NCBI RefSeq assembly: GCF_002008315.2
Contig: NZ_MVDG02000002.1
Span: 124,001 to 188,000, forward strand
Direction of reading: 5' to 3'
Length of the DNA stretch: 64,000 nt
From: Arthrobacter sp. KBS0703
Lineage (GTDB): Bacteria > Actinomycetota > Actinomycetes > Actinomycetales > Micrococcaceae
In this document: piece after piece, positions 31,787-39,836 of the stretch
Numbering within the stretch: position 1 is the first letter of the stretch
Layout: the number at the start of each line of letters is the position of its first letter
Translations under genes and position numbers: made by a program
Notes under the pieces: generated by a model
Told to the model about the DNA's origin: nothing
What the model saw: only the letters and a program-made list of their open reading frames with translations
The model's database searches: none

Positions 31787-33562
31787 ATGACAACGGAGTC
31801 CGCATCCACCATGACCACAACCCACACGCAACCGTTCGAAGGCCACATCCCCAACCACTCCGCGGCACAAGCCCTCCCACCGGCCGCGCCGTCCGGCACG
31901 GACGGCGCGCGCGGCCCGGGCGGCGGCAGCACACTGAAATCCGCCGGGCACGTGATTGTTGACGCCCTGGTGGCCCACGGAGTGGACCGCGCCTACGTGG
32001 TCCCCGGCGAGAGCTTCCTGGACGTGCTGGACGGGCTGCACGGTTCGGACATCGACACCGTGGTCTGCCGGCACGAGGGCGGGGCCGCCTACATGGCTGA
32101 GGCCGACGGCAAAATGAACCAGCGGCCGGGCGTTGCCATGGTCACGCGCGGCCCGGGTGCGGCCAACGCCCACGTTGGCCTGCACACCGCCTGGCAGGAC
32201 TCCACGCCCATGCTGCTCTTCGTCGGGCTGATCCCCTTTGCGCACCGCGACCGCGAAGCATTCCAGGAATTCGATATCAAGGCCTGGTTCGACACCGGGG
32301 CCAAGCGCGTCATGGTGCTCGATCACGCCGAGCGCGCCTCCGAGATTGTTGCGGAAGCCATGTTCGCGGCCATGAGCGGACGGCCGGGGCCGGTCGTTGT
32401 CGGCCTGCCGGAAGACATCATCCGCCAGCAGGTTGATCCGGCCCTGCACCCAGCCATCCCTGTGGCGGCGGGCGGCATGAGCACCACGGACGCCGAGGCA
32501 CTCGCCGCCGCCCTTGCACTCTCCAAGAAGCCACTTTTCGTCACCGGCGGCAACGACTGGACCCAGGAAGCGGCCAGCCAGCTCACCGAATGGCTGGAAA
32601 GGCACCACATCCCGGCCGCCGCGGAATGGCGAACCCAGGGAACGGTCTCCTTCGACTCCCCGTCCTACGTTGGTCCGATCGGCTACGGCCGCCCCCGCCC
32701 CACCTACGACCTGCTGGAGGAGACCGACCTCCTCGTTTTCGTCGGCACCGTCCCGGGGGACGTGATCACGGACGGATTTGTCTGCCGGCAGGACTGGAAC
32801 AAGAAGAACTTCCTCGTCACCATTGACCCCTCGCTGCGCGGCCGCTCCGGCCCGGTCTCCCGGCAGATCCTGGCGAAACCGGACGCATTCGTCCGGGATC
32901 TCGCCGGCATCAAGCTGCCCGTGAAGGAGGAGTGGAAGGCGTGGACGGGCAGGATGCGCGCCGAGCAGGCGTCCTTCGCCGCACTGCCGCCGGCCACACC
33001 GGGTGAGGGACCTGCACGGATGGACACGCTGATGGCGAACCTCGTCCCGCGACTGCCCGAGGACGCCATGGTGACCTTCGGGGCGGGCGAGCACACCAAC
33101 TGGGCGCACCGGTATTTTCCCACCCGGTGCTACGCCTCGATGATCAGCGCCAGAAACGGTTCCATGGGCTACTCCGTGCCCTCGGCCATCGCCGCATCAC
33201 TGGCCAGCCCGCAGCGCCGGGTGGTCACCATCGCCGGCGACGGGGAATTCCTCATGAACGGCCAGGAGCTGGCCACCGCGGCCCAATACGGCGCCACCCC
33301 GCTGATCATCGTGATGGACAACCAGGAGTACGGCACCATCCGCACCCATCAGGAACGCCACTACCCGTCCCGCGTCTCCGGCACGCAGTTGAAGAACCCC
33401 GACTTCGGCCTCATGGCCCGGGCCTTCGGCGGCTTCGGCGTCACGGTCACGCAGGACAAGGACGTGCCGGCGGCCCTCGACGCCGCGCTCGAGGCCATCG
33501 ATCGGAACGGGGTGTTTGCCCTGATCCACCTCATCGTCGAACAACGGGTCAAGGCGTACTGA
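31787..33562 (+). CDS. ThDP-dependent enzyme, acetolactate-synthase-like
   Basis: 591 residues from ATG 31787, with a disordered first 45 residues. The N-terminal Pyr domain has CRHEGGAAYMAEADG, whose Glu (about 97) activates thiamine diphosphate. The central domain is the Rossmann-like TPP_enzyme_M. The C-terminal PP domain has GDGEFLMNGQELATAAQYGA ending in MDN, the Mg-ThDP motif. Family members include acetolactate synthase, benzoylformate decarboxylase and oxalyl-CoA decarboxylase relatives. No FAD requirement can be judged. It follows the amino-acid permease, so it may act on a 2-oxo acid from amino-acid catabolism. Confidence 0.85.
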   Translation: MTTESASTMTTTHTQPFEGHIPNHSAAQALPPAAPSGTDGARGPGGGSTLKSAGHVIVDALVAHGVDRAYVVPGESFLDVLDGLHGSDIDTVVCRHEGGAAYMAEADGKMNQRPGVAMVTRGPGAANAHVGLHTAWQDSTPMLLFVGLIPFAHRDREAFQEFDIKAWFDTGAKRVMVLDHAERASEIVAEAMFAAMSGRPGPVVVGLPEDIIRQQVDPALHPAIPVAAGGMSTTDAEALAAALALSKKPLFVTGGNDWTQEAASQLTEWLERHHIPAAAEWRTQGTVSFDSPSYVGPIGYGRPRPTYDLLEETDLLVFVGTVPGDVITDGFVCRQDWNKKNFLVTIDPSLRGRSGPVSRQILAKPDAFVRDLAGIKLPVKEEWKAWTGRMRAEQASFAALPPATPGEGPARMDTLMANLVPRLPEDAMVTFGAGEHTNWAHRYFPTRCYASMISARNGSMGYSVPSAIAASLASPQRRVVTIAGDGEFLMNGQELATAAQYGATPLIIVMDNQEYGTIRTHQERHYPSRVSGTQLKNPDFGLMARAFGGFGVTVTQDKDVPAALDAALEAIDRNGVFALIHLIVEQRVKAY

Positions 33563-33869
33563 CTGTCCAAGTGGCACGGCGGACCCGCGAAAGGGTGGCT
33601 CCCATGGGGGCCCTCCAGCACGTTGTGATCAGTCTCACCTGCAATGAACGCAAATCCGCTTGAGACGCAATCGCCCCGCCGGGCATCATGGAATGGACGG
33701 CCGAGCGGCCGAGAAGCAAAGTTAAACCCAACCTGGTGGACGCAACGAGGCCAAACCAGTGAGCTCAGCCGAGCTGCACTAGGTCTCCGAACGTTCACGG
33801 TTTGGACTGTTCCGGGCTCCGCGCCGATGCGGCGGCCCTTGACCGAATTAATGAATGAGGCACCGAATA
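33563..33869. other. intergenic stretch without a recognised gene
   Basis: Three hundred bases after the ThDP enzyme. I see no supported frame, strong hairpin or repeat; it probably holds the promoter of the 57-residue gene. Confidence 0.4.
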
Positions 33870-34043
33870 ATGACGTTCGAAACCACTGACTCCGTAACGC
33901 TGAAAATCTGGGACCGGTCTGCGATTGACCACACACTGGAGGCAGCCGTACACGACCTCTCCACCCGGGCCAACGCCCCAAAGCACAGCATCGCGGTCAC
34001 CTGCAGCGGACCGAACACGTTTACGGTCAGCCTGAGCCGCTAG
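33870..34043 (+). CDS. 57-residue hypothetical protein
   Basis: The ATG at 33870 follows a GAGG at a 12-base distance. The protein MTFETTDSVTLKIWDRSAID... alternates strand-helix-strand (ends HSIAVTCSGPNTFTVSLSR), consistent with a tiny beta-alpha-beta fold. A family hairpin sits just after the stop. Unknown function. Confidence 0.6.
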   Translation: MTFETTDSVTLKIWDRSAIDHTLEAAVHDLSTRANAPKHSIAVTCSGPNTFTVSLSR

Positions 34044-34060
34044 GACCAGAAGCGCTAGAA

Positions 34061-34108
34061 AACGCAAACGGACGACGGCGGGAGGTTCCCGCCGTCGTCC
34101 GCTGCGTT
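34061..34108. terminator. GACGGCGGGA-family hairpin, copy 7
   Basis: Core arms CGGACGACGGCGGGA and its complement enclose GGT, and the flanks AACGCAAA and TGCGTTT extend the stem. It follows the 57-residue gene stop by about 18 bases. Confidence 0.85.
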
Positions 34109-34223
34109 TGCGGTGCTGCCTGGCCGGGCATCGCCCCTCCTGGTGTTGGTGAGAACACCCTCACCCTGGAACCGAAGTCCCCGGGGCACAATGGTTACCT
34201 ATGGCTTGGGACGTGGAGGGCAC

Positions 34224-34691
34224 ATGACGGTTCGCAGCGCAGGCATCCTGCTGTACCGGCGGAGCGCAGAATCCCGGCTGGAGGTCTGGATTGCGCATAT
34301 GGGCGGGCCGTTCTGGGCCCGCAAGGACACCCACGCCTGGTCCCTCCCCAAGGGCGAGTACATCGAGCCCGAGGATCCCCTGGCCGCCGCCTTGCGTGAA
34401 TTTGCCGAGGAAATGGGCACGCCCGCACCGGCTGCCGACTACCTGCAGCTGGGGACCTTCCGGCAACCCTCAGGCAAGCTCATTACGGCCTTCGCCGCAG
34501 AGGCGGACTTCCAGCCCGAACAGATTGTGAGCAACACGTTTTCGCTGGAATGGCCGAAGGGATCGGGCGTGCTGCAGGACTACCCCGAGATCGATGACGC
34601 GAGGTGGTTTCCGGAAGCCGAAGCCCGCATGAAGCTGGTGAAGGGGCAAGTGCCGATCCTTGACGCGCTCATCGGGCACCTCGGTGAATAG
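34224..34691 (+). CDS. NUDIX hydrolase (diadenosine-polyphosphate type)
   Basis: 155 residues from ATG 34224 with GGAGG at 34215-34219. The NUDIX box is canonical: GEYIEPE, DPLAAAL, REFAEEMGT. The start MTVRSAGILLYRR, the HMGGPFWARKDTHAWSLPKG segment and the long loop match a conserved actinobacterial NUDIX group that hydrolyses nucleotide or diadenosine polyphosphates, probably for housecleaning. Substrate specificity cannot be read from sequence. Confidence 0.88.
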   Translation: MTVRSAGILLYRRSAESRLEVWIAHMGGPFWARKDTHAWSLPKGEYIEPEDPLAAALREFAEEMGTPAPAADYLQLGTFRQPSGKLITAFAAEADFQPEQIVSNTFSLEWPKGSGVLQDYPEIDDARWFPEAEARMKLVKGQVPILDALIGHLGE

Positions 34692-34733
34692 GTGAACGGG
34701 CGGGGAACCGGACGCAGGACCAAAGTGGAACTC

Positions 34734-34759
34734 ACGACGGCGGGGCCTCCCGCCGTCGT
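34734..34759. terminator. GACGGCGGGA-family hairpin, copy 8 (short)
   Basis: Arms ACGACGGCGGG and CCCGCCGTCGT with loop GCCT lie between the convergent NUDIX and PepSY stops. Confidence 0.8.
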
Positions 34760-34778
34760 CGCCCGCCCGTCGTCGTTT

Positions 34779-35156
34779 CTAGCGTCCCCGCCCTGGCTCC
34801 GTGGCCGTGACGGTAAAGGAAGCGTTCAGCTTCACCGTTGCCGGCGAGCCGTCGGCCTTGATGATGTGGGCTTCGTAGGCGGCGCCCTCGGCGTCGGTCT
34901 CGACACGCTGGACCGTTGCCCCGGGATTTGCCGCGAGCACAGCCGCCCTGACCCTGGCTGCCGGGGTCCCGGTCAGCAGCTGCTCCGTGATCCCGTTGGC
35001 CTGGTGGCCGCCCTTGGCTGCCGTTGCAGCGGAGCGGCTGTCCGACTGGCTCGAGAATGACGCACTGACGGGTCCGCCCATGGCGAGATAGATGCTGCCG
35101 CCCGCGAGGCCGGCGACCAGAGCTGCGTTGACCACGCCTTTTTCAACCCTGTTCAT
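34779..35156 (-). CDS. PepSY-like domain exported protein
   Basis: 125 residues from ATG 35156 with AGGAG upstream. An N-terminal hydrophobic segment (VVNAALVAGLAGGSIYLAMG) acts as signal or anchor. The C-terminal 60 residues, GTPAARVRAAVLAANPGATVQRVETDAEGAAYEAH, fit a PepSY fold often found on secreted protease inhibitors. A short disordered Ser-rich linker lies between. The partner is not known. Confidence 0.7.
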   Translation of the reverse strand: MNRVEKGVVNAALVAGLAGGSIYLAMGGPVSASFSSQSDSRSAATAAKGGHQANGITEQLLTGTPAARVRAAVLAANPGATVQRVETDAEGAAYEAHIIKADGSPATVKLNASFTVTATEPGRGR

Positions 35157-35342
35157 GACTTGCTCCTGGCTTCCGCGGTCCAGCCGACTCGGAAATGCCT
35201 CCGCCTTGCAGACCGCTCGTTGATCGGGCCGTCGGATCCCGGCGCCGCCGATCCGGGGAGCGACAAGGCGGAGTCTACCCACGTGCATGCGCGGCTACCA
35301 GAGGCAATGACAAAGCGGCACCCTTGCTGCGGGATTCCGACG

Positions 35343-35380
35343 CAGCAAGAGGAGACAGACCAGTCTGTCTCCTCTTGCTG
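35343..35380. terminator. perfect 18-bp-arm hairpin
   Basis: Arms CAGCAAGAGGAGACAGAC (35343-35360) and its complement (35363-35380) with a 2-base centre, followed on the plus strand by AAAA. It lies 44 bases beyond the minus-strand exonuclease stop. The sequence is unrelated to the GACGGCGGGA family. Confidence 0.75.
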
Positions 35381-35423
35381 AAAATGACTCAGCGCTTCGT
35401 GGATGCCAGCTGGACGTGCTCGT

Positions 35424-36362
35424 TCAGTGATGCAGGTCCAGCGCTTCGAGGAGCCGTTTGACGGAGCCGCCGAGGTTCCACTCGGTGGCGAGGCGCTCGA
35501 GTTCGGCGCGCGAATCGCCCTCCACGGGGTGCATCTGCGCGCCGGCTTCCTCGAGCGTCGGCAGTTCGAGGTCGCGCACGATCTTCACGACGGTGGGCGC
35601 GACCTCGAGGTAGTCGGCGGCCGCAGCCAGCTTGGACCGCACGGATGCGGACAGCCCGCTTGCGGCATCCGTCGCGGCTTCCAGCAGCCCGTCGAGTGTG
35701 CCGTACTCCAACAGCAATGACGCGGCGGTCTTCTCGCCGATGCCGGCAACGCCAGGGAGCCCGTCGGAGGCGTCGCCGCGGAGCGTCGCGTAGTCGGCAT
35801 ACTGCTGGGGCAGCACGCGGTACTTGCCGACGACGACCGCGTCGGTGATGACTTCGAGGTTCTTCATGCCGCGCGCCGTGTAGATCACCCGCACTTGACG
35901 GTCGTCGTCGACAACCTGGAAGAGATCGCGGTCGCCGGTCACCACGTCGACCGGAAGCTCGGCGTGGCTGGCGTAGGTGCCGACGACGTCGTCGGCTTCG
36001 TGGTCGGCAGCTCCCACGATGGCGACGCCGGCGAGGTCGAGCACCCGGCGGATCATCGGAATCTGCGCCTCAAGTGCGTCCGGCACCACCTCCACGTCGG
36101 GGGCGCCGGCCACCACCTCCGCAACCCGGTGCGACTTGTAGGTAGGGATGAGGTCCACGCGCCACTGCGGCCGCCAATCGTCGTCCCAGCACGCAACGAG
36201 ATGCGTCGCGCCGTAGTCGGTGGTCAGCCGCGCGATCATGTCCAGCAGTCCGCGGACGGCGTTCACCGGGGTGCCGTCAGCGCGGCGGATCGTGTCGGGT
36301 ACGCCGTAGAAGGCGCGAAAGTACAGCGACGCAGTGTCCAGCAGCATCAGGCGGTGGGGCAT
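35424..36362 (-). CDS. 5'-3' exonuclease (FEN-like PIN domain)
   Basis: About 312 residues from ATG 36362 (MPHRLMLLDTASLYFRAFYG); an upstream frame start adds five residues. Acidic metal ligands are visible in MLLDTAS, LVACWDDDWRP, ADHEADDVVGTYAS and VTGDRDLFQVV, and the helix-three-turn-helix in DGLPGVAGIGEKTAASLL. This matches the stand-alone relatives of the DNA polymerase I 5' nuclease domain, which process flaps in replication and repair. It is normal in length and appears monocistronic. Confidence 0.9.
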   Translation of the reverse strand: MPHRLMLLDTASLYFRAFYGVPDTIRRADGTPVNAVRGLLDMIARLTTDYGATHLVACWDDDWRPQWRVDLIPTYKSHRVAEVVAGAPDVEVVPDALEAQIPMIRRVLDLAGVAIVGAADHEADDVVGTYASHAELPVDVVTGDRDLFQVVDDDRQVRVIYTARGMKNLEVITDAVVVGKYRVLPQQYADYATLRGDASDGLPGVAGIGEKTAASLLLEYGTLDGLLEAATDAASGLSASVRSKLAAAADYLEVAPTVVKIVRDLELPTLEEAGAQMHPVEGDSRAELERLATEWNLGGSVKRLLEALDLHH

Positions 36363-36455
36363 AACCGATCCTGACACGGAATCGCGCGATTTCGCGCGAG
36401 CGGCACGGTCCCGTGCTTCGTCACCGGGCGGAACTGGAGGGAGGCTGGTGCCTGT

Positions 36456-36887
36456 TCAGTCGTCGCTTCCGTGGCCGCCGCTGCCGCCGTTCCGGAGGCC
36501 GCCCTTGTCGTCGCCGGGCGTGCTGACGACGCCACCGCCGGGAGCCGGGGTTGCGATGGTCCCGCCGCTGCCGGGTTGGGAGGTCACGGCGCCGCCGCTC
36601 CCCTGTGCGGGCGAGGGGGGAGCTGTCCTGGATGGCGCTGGTTTTGCGACGGTGGGTGTGCCACTACTTGCCTGGCCGGCCGGCTTCGGTGTCGCTTTGG
36701 GCCTGGCAGGAGTGTCGGCCGGGGCAGGAGTCTTGGTTGCGGAATCGTTTGGCAGCAGGATATTGCTGGCGTTGCCGAGGGTCGACGTGCTCGAACTGTT
36801 GAGCGTGTACGTGTTCGCGGCCAGGGCGGCAGAGCCGGTAATAAGGATCCCGGCAATTGACAGTGCCAGGGCTGCCTTGGATTTCAT
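36456..36887 (-). CDS. secreted Pro/Ser-rich protein with GDDKGGLR tail
   Basis: 143 residues with a Sec signal peptide (MKSKAALALSIAGILITGSA, cleavage likely near ALA-AN). The mature part is disordered and rich in Pro, Thr, Ser, Gly, and ends TPGDDKGGLRNGGSGGHGSDD. The signal peptide and the GDDKGGLR / GGHGSDD endings match the neighbour at 37016-37513, so the two are paralogues. Their upstream regions share a -10 box and phased repeats at the same distances from ATG. There are no enzyme motifs; the role is unknown, perhaps surface-bound and metal-binding. Confidence 0.72.
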   Translation of the reverse strand: MKSKAALALSIAGILITGSAALAANTYTLNSSSTSTLGNASNILLPNDSATKTPAPADTPARPKATPKPAGQASSGTPTVAKPAPSRTAPPSPAQGSGGAVTSQPGSGGTIATPAPGGGVVSTPGDDKGGLRNGGSGGHGSDD

Positions 36888-36893
36888 GGTTCA

Positions 36894-36950
36894 ACTGTAG
36901 GGCAGCTATGGCCAAGATAGATGAAAAGGACATCCAAGATACGTCCAAGA
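36894..36950 (-). promoter_or_regulatory. leaderless promoter with 11-bp phased TCTTGGA repeats
   Basis: On the minus strand, -10 box TACAGT (36899-36894) ends 6 bases before ATG. Upstream, TCTTGGA or TCTTGGC copies lie at 36944-36950, 36933-36939 and 36911-36917, with a weak one at 36922-36928. They are all in an 11-base register and lie 24, 35, 46 and 57 bases from the start codon. Such phasing fits tandem binding of an OmpR/PhoB-type regulator. Confidence 0.7.
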
Positions 36951-36984
36951 GAACGGTCCTCCCGAGTTGCCGGGAGGACCGTTC
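36951..36984 (-). terminator. 14-bp stem hairpin after repeat-protein gene
   Basis: Arms GAACGGTCCTCCCG and its complement enclose AGTTGC. It lies 31 bases beyond the stop of the gene at 37016-37513, directly beside the promoter repeats of the next gene. Confidence 0.8.
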
Positions 36985-37015
36985 GTGGGCTGGCTCTTGG
37001 TGCGTCAGGCTGGGA

Positions 37016-37513
37016 TTAGTCGTCGCTGCCGTGGCCGCCGTGGCCGCCGCTGTCGTCTCCCGGTTCGGGCGCCTTCACAAGGCCGCCGTTGTCGTCGCGG
37101 GGCTCCGCACTGGATGCCGGAGCCGACCGGAGGCCGCCTTTGTCGTCGCCGGATTCCGCCGTGGCGCGAAGACCCCCTTTGTCGTCGCCCGGCTCTGCTG
37201 TGGTGCGGAGACCGCCTTCGTCGTCGCCTGGTTCGGCAGGACGGGAGGCCTGTTTGGCTGCTGCTGCTTTCTTGTCGTTGGCCTGCTTGTCGTCGCTGGC
37301 CTTGGTGGCTGCCTTCAGCGTTGCGCTGGGGCTGGCCTTGGCCGGCGCTACGGCAGGGTTTTTGGTGACGGAATCGTCCGTGAGGCGGACGTTCCCGGCG
37401 TCGTCGCTGACACCAGTGCCTGAGCTGGGCGTCTGGGAATTGGCCGCGAGGGCGGCGGACCCGGTGAGGAGGATGCCGGTGAGGGACAGTGCGAGGGCTG
37501 CTTTTGTTTTCAT
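37016..37513 (-). CDS. secreted protein with five Asp-Asp-x-Gly-Gly repeats
   Basis: 165 residues with a Sec signal peptide almost identical to its neighbour's (MKTKAALALSLTGILLTGSA). A Lys/Ala-rich linker (about 50-90) leads to five repeats of 12-17 residues at about 94-160: PGDDEGGLR, PGDDKGGLR, SGDDKGGLR, PRDDNGGLV and PGDDSGGHG. It ends GGHGSDD. The neighbour has one repeat, so this copy has expanded. Acidic DDxGG turns might bind Ca2+, but this is inference. A hairpin follows and a phased-repeat promoter precedes. Confidence 0.72.
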   Translation of the reverse strand: MKTKAALALSLTGILLTGSAALAANSQTPSSGTGVSDDAGNVRLTDDSVTKNPAVAPAKASPSATLKAATKASDDKQANDKKAAAAKQASRPAEPGDDEGGLRTTAEPGDDKGGLRATAESGDDKGGLRSAPASSAEPRDDNGGLVKAPEPGDDSGGHGGHGSDD

Positions 37514-37519
37514 GGTTCA

Positions 37520-37576
37520 ACCGTAGGAATTTGTTGGAAAAGGTAGGTCCAGAACAAATCCAAGAGTCATCCAAGC
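37520..37576 (-). promoter_or_regulatory. leaderless promoter with phased repeats, second copy
   Basis: The minus-strand -10 box TACGGT (37525-37520) ends 6 bases before ATG. TCTTGGA-like copies at 37548-37554, 37559-37565 and 37570-37576 lie 35, 46 and 57 bases from the start codon, exactly as before the paralogous gene. Confidence 0.72.
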
Positions 37577-37753
37577 TTGGTGCGGCAAACATCGTGAGCT
37601 AGTTTGCGGGCCCCGCGGGGATCCACGGCTCGGCATCGCTCCGCGAGACGATGAGAAGACTCTCAGACAAGTCTCACGTGCGACTCAGACTGGGCGCTCA
37701 TGATGGAAGCAGTTGGCAGGACTATTGCGTGAGGCTCAGAAAAGGAGTCGGAG

Positions 37754-38023
37754 ATGCTTACCAAATTTCAGTCCCGCGAGAACGCTGCCGGTGACCGCGC
37801 ACAGGATCTTGCCGAGTCAGGCTCCGGTACGCATGAGGCTACCGGCGGGACTATCCTTCGCGAGCAGATTATCGACATCATCCTGGACGTTCTCTCCGAA
37901 TCCGCACCGGTGCGGCCCGAGGTACGCGCCGGTCTCCTGAAGCACCTCGCGGAAAATCCCGGGAACCCGGAAAGGGCGTTGCTGGATCACCTTCGCGACC
38001 CGGGCCTCAGGGAGACCCGGTAA
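37754..38023 (+). CDS. 89-residue hypothetical protein
   Basis: A clear AAAGGAGTCGGAG precedes the ATG. The N-terminal 30 residues are polar; the rest (ILREQIIDIILDVLSESAPV, EVRAGLLKHLAENPGNPERAL) forms amphipathic helices. There is no signal peptide. The stop codon abuts the stop of the convergent LysR gene with no base between. Unknown family. Confidence 0.65.
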   Translation: MLTKFQSRENAAGDRAQDLAESGSGTHEATGGTILREQIIDIILDVLSESAPVRPEVRAGLLKHLAENPGNPERALLDHLRDPGLRETR

Positions 38024-38746
38024 TCAGGCACGGTGCCCGCCGCGGTTTTCGGCGGGTGGGGTTTCGGCAAAAGCTTGCCGGGCCAGGCGCGCAAAGTCGG
38101 CAATGAGGACTGACAGGTCATCCTTCCACGAGGCAAGGAGCACCGATATCGGCGGCGCATCACGGACCACCTTGTAGACCACTCCCGGCCGTGGGTACTG
38201 TGCCGCGGTCGCCTCGGAGGACATGCCCATGGCCTTTCCCGTGGCGATGAGCGTGAGCCAATCGTCAACACCCTCGACATAGCGGACGGATGAAGGCTGG
38301 GCCTCCGGACCCCAAAGATTTTCCGCGGTGGTGCCGGTGCGGCTGTCGACGGCGATCGTCCGCTCCGCAAAGTCGGCCATGCGCAGGAACCGCCTGCGGG
38401 CCAGCGGATCCGTGGCGGCCACCGCGGCATAGCGGCGCTCCGTTCCAACCAGGGTTTCAGTGAAGCGCGGGTCATTGAGCTGCCGCCGGACCACCGCCAG
38501 ATCGACTGATCCCCCGCCCAGGCCGGCCGTCGGGGAGCCCGACTGGACCCAGATGAGTTGAACTCCGGGGTTTGCCTCCTCCCAGCGGCGCTGCAGGGCT
38601 ATGGTCCGGCCGCCCAGCGCGGACCAGGCGTACCCGACCCGCAGCTCGCTGGCTTGGGAAGTTCCCAGGCTGATGGCTGCGTCGGTGAAGGTCCGGGCCT
38701 CGTCGACGGCCACGAGAGACCGAAGATGGCGCAGCTCAAGATTCAT
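38024..38746 (-). CDS. LysR-family regulator with deleted recognition helix
   Basis: 240 residues from ATG 38746, against about 300 for the family. Residues 1-33 (MNLELRHLRSLVAVDEARTF through GTSQAS) are a normal start of the LysR helix-turn-helix. At Ser33/Glu34 it jumps to ELRVGYAWSALGGRTIALQR, which normally opens the effector domain near residue 90. The recognition helix and linker are therefore missing in frame. The substrate-binding domain (about 34-225) looks complete. DNA binding is likely lost or altered. It is divergent from the EamA exporter. Confidence 0.8.
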   Translation of the reverse strand: MNLELRHLRSLVAVDEARTFTDAAISLGTSQASELRVGYAWSALGGRTIALQRRWEEANPGVQLIWVQSGSPTAGLGGGSVDLAVVRRQLNDPRFTETLVGTERRYAAVAATDPLARRRFLRMADFAERTIAVDSRTGTTAENLWGPEAQPSSVRYVEGVDDWLTLIATGKAMGMSSEATAAQYPRPGVVYKVVRDAPPISVLLASWKDDLSVLIADFARLARQAFAETPPAENRGGHRA

Positions 38747-38816
38747 ACGGTCATCGTATAGAACAAGTAGCGGAGGCATTTATTGGTTTGAAAATTTTCC
38801 CCCACACTTTGGGGAT

Positions 38817-39764
38817 ATGGAGACTTACGCAGAGGACAGCTTCGGCCCGGACGGCCGTCAGGCAACCCAATCCCGGTCCCGAATTCTCGGCGGCCTGCTG
38901 ACCATGACGGGCAGCGGCATCAGCAATCAGATCGGTGCGGGGATCGGAGCGCATGCTTTCCCAGCGCTTGGGCCGGCGGGGGTGGTCGCCGTGCGGCAAC
39001 TCGTCGCCGCTGCCGTGCTCCTGCCGGCGGCCCGGCCACCCCTGCACCGCCTGACGTGGAAACAGTGGTGGCCGGCGCTCCTGCTGGGCGGAACGATCGC
39101 GCTCATGAACATCTGCCTCTACGTCGCGATTCAGCGCATCGGGCTGGGCCTGGCCGTCACCCTGGAGTTCCTCGGCCCGCTGGCAATCGCCCTCACGCGG
39201 TCCAAGTCCAAACTGGACGTGCTGTGTGCGGTGAGTGCCGGCGTCGGGGTTTACGTTCTTGTACTGCCAGGACCTTCCAGCGACTTTCCCGGCATTGGCA
39301 TCGCGGTGGCCGGGGCCGCCTGCTGGGCGGCCTACATCATCCTGAACGGGGTGGTTGGCCAGCGGCTGCCAGGCCTACAGGGCCCGGCAGTTGCAACCAT
39401 GGTCTCCCTGGTGTTCTACCTGCCGGTGGCCGCATATCTCCTCTCGGCGGGGTCGTTGACGGGTCCGGCGCTGTTGTTGTCCGTCCTCGCCGGAGTGCTC
39501 TGCTCTGTCATCCCCTACGCCGCGGACCTCAGTGCGCTCCGTCACGTGCGGCAGGCATTCTTCGGCGTGTATATGAGCATCAACCCCCTCCTCGCAGCCC
39601 TCTCAGGAATGATCGTGCTGGGGCAGATTCTCGCCTTGCATGAATGGCTGGGAATCGTGCTGATCGTCGCCACCAACGCGGCAGCCATTCTGCTGGCGGG
39701 ACCTCGTCCATCGCCCGTGGTGAGGGCGGCCAGCGAGGCGCCGCCTGCGGGGCTGCACCTCTGA
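38817..39764 (+). CDS. EamA/RhtA-type amino-acid or metabolite exporter
   Basis: 315 residues with ten membrane helices as two EamA repeats. LGPAGVVAVRQLVAAAVLLP, LYVAIQRIGLGLAVTLEFLGPLAIAL and YAADLSALRHVRQAFFGVYMSINPLLAALSG match RhtA, the threonine/homoserine exporter. An N-terminal polar tail of about 25 residues precedes. Seventy bases separate it from the divergent LysR gene, which probably once controlled it. Confidence 0.85.
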   Translation: METYAEDSFGPDGRQATQSRSRILGGLLTMTGSGISNQIGAGIGAHAFPALGPAGVVAVRQLVAAAVLLPAARPPLHRLTWKQWWPALLLGGTIALMNICLYVAIQRIGLGLAVTLEFLGPLAIALTRSKSKLDVLCAVSAGVGVYVLVLPGPSSDFPGIGIAVAGAACWAAYIILNGVVGQRLPGLQGPAVATMVSLVFYLPVAAYLLSAGSLTGPALLLSVLAGVLCSVIPYAADLSALRHVRQAFFGVYMSINPLLAALSGMIVLGQILALHEWLGIVLIVATNAAAILLAGPRPSPVVRAASEAPPAGLHL

Positions 39765-39836
39765 ATTTGCTCTCTGGATCGCGTGCTTTTCGGCGAGTAT
39801 TCTGGTGTCACATCGGACGGGGTGTGAGCTGCAGTG

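Noticed and set aside
30318..31934. Minus-strand frame of about 540 residues
   Set aside because: Antisense to the permease; the apparent openness comes from its C-ending codons.
15961..34759. CRISPR array from the recurring hairpins
   Set aside because: The copies are kilobases apart without regular spacers or cas genes.
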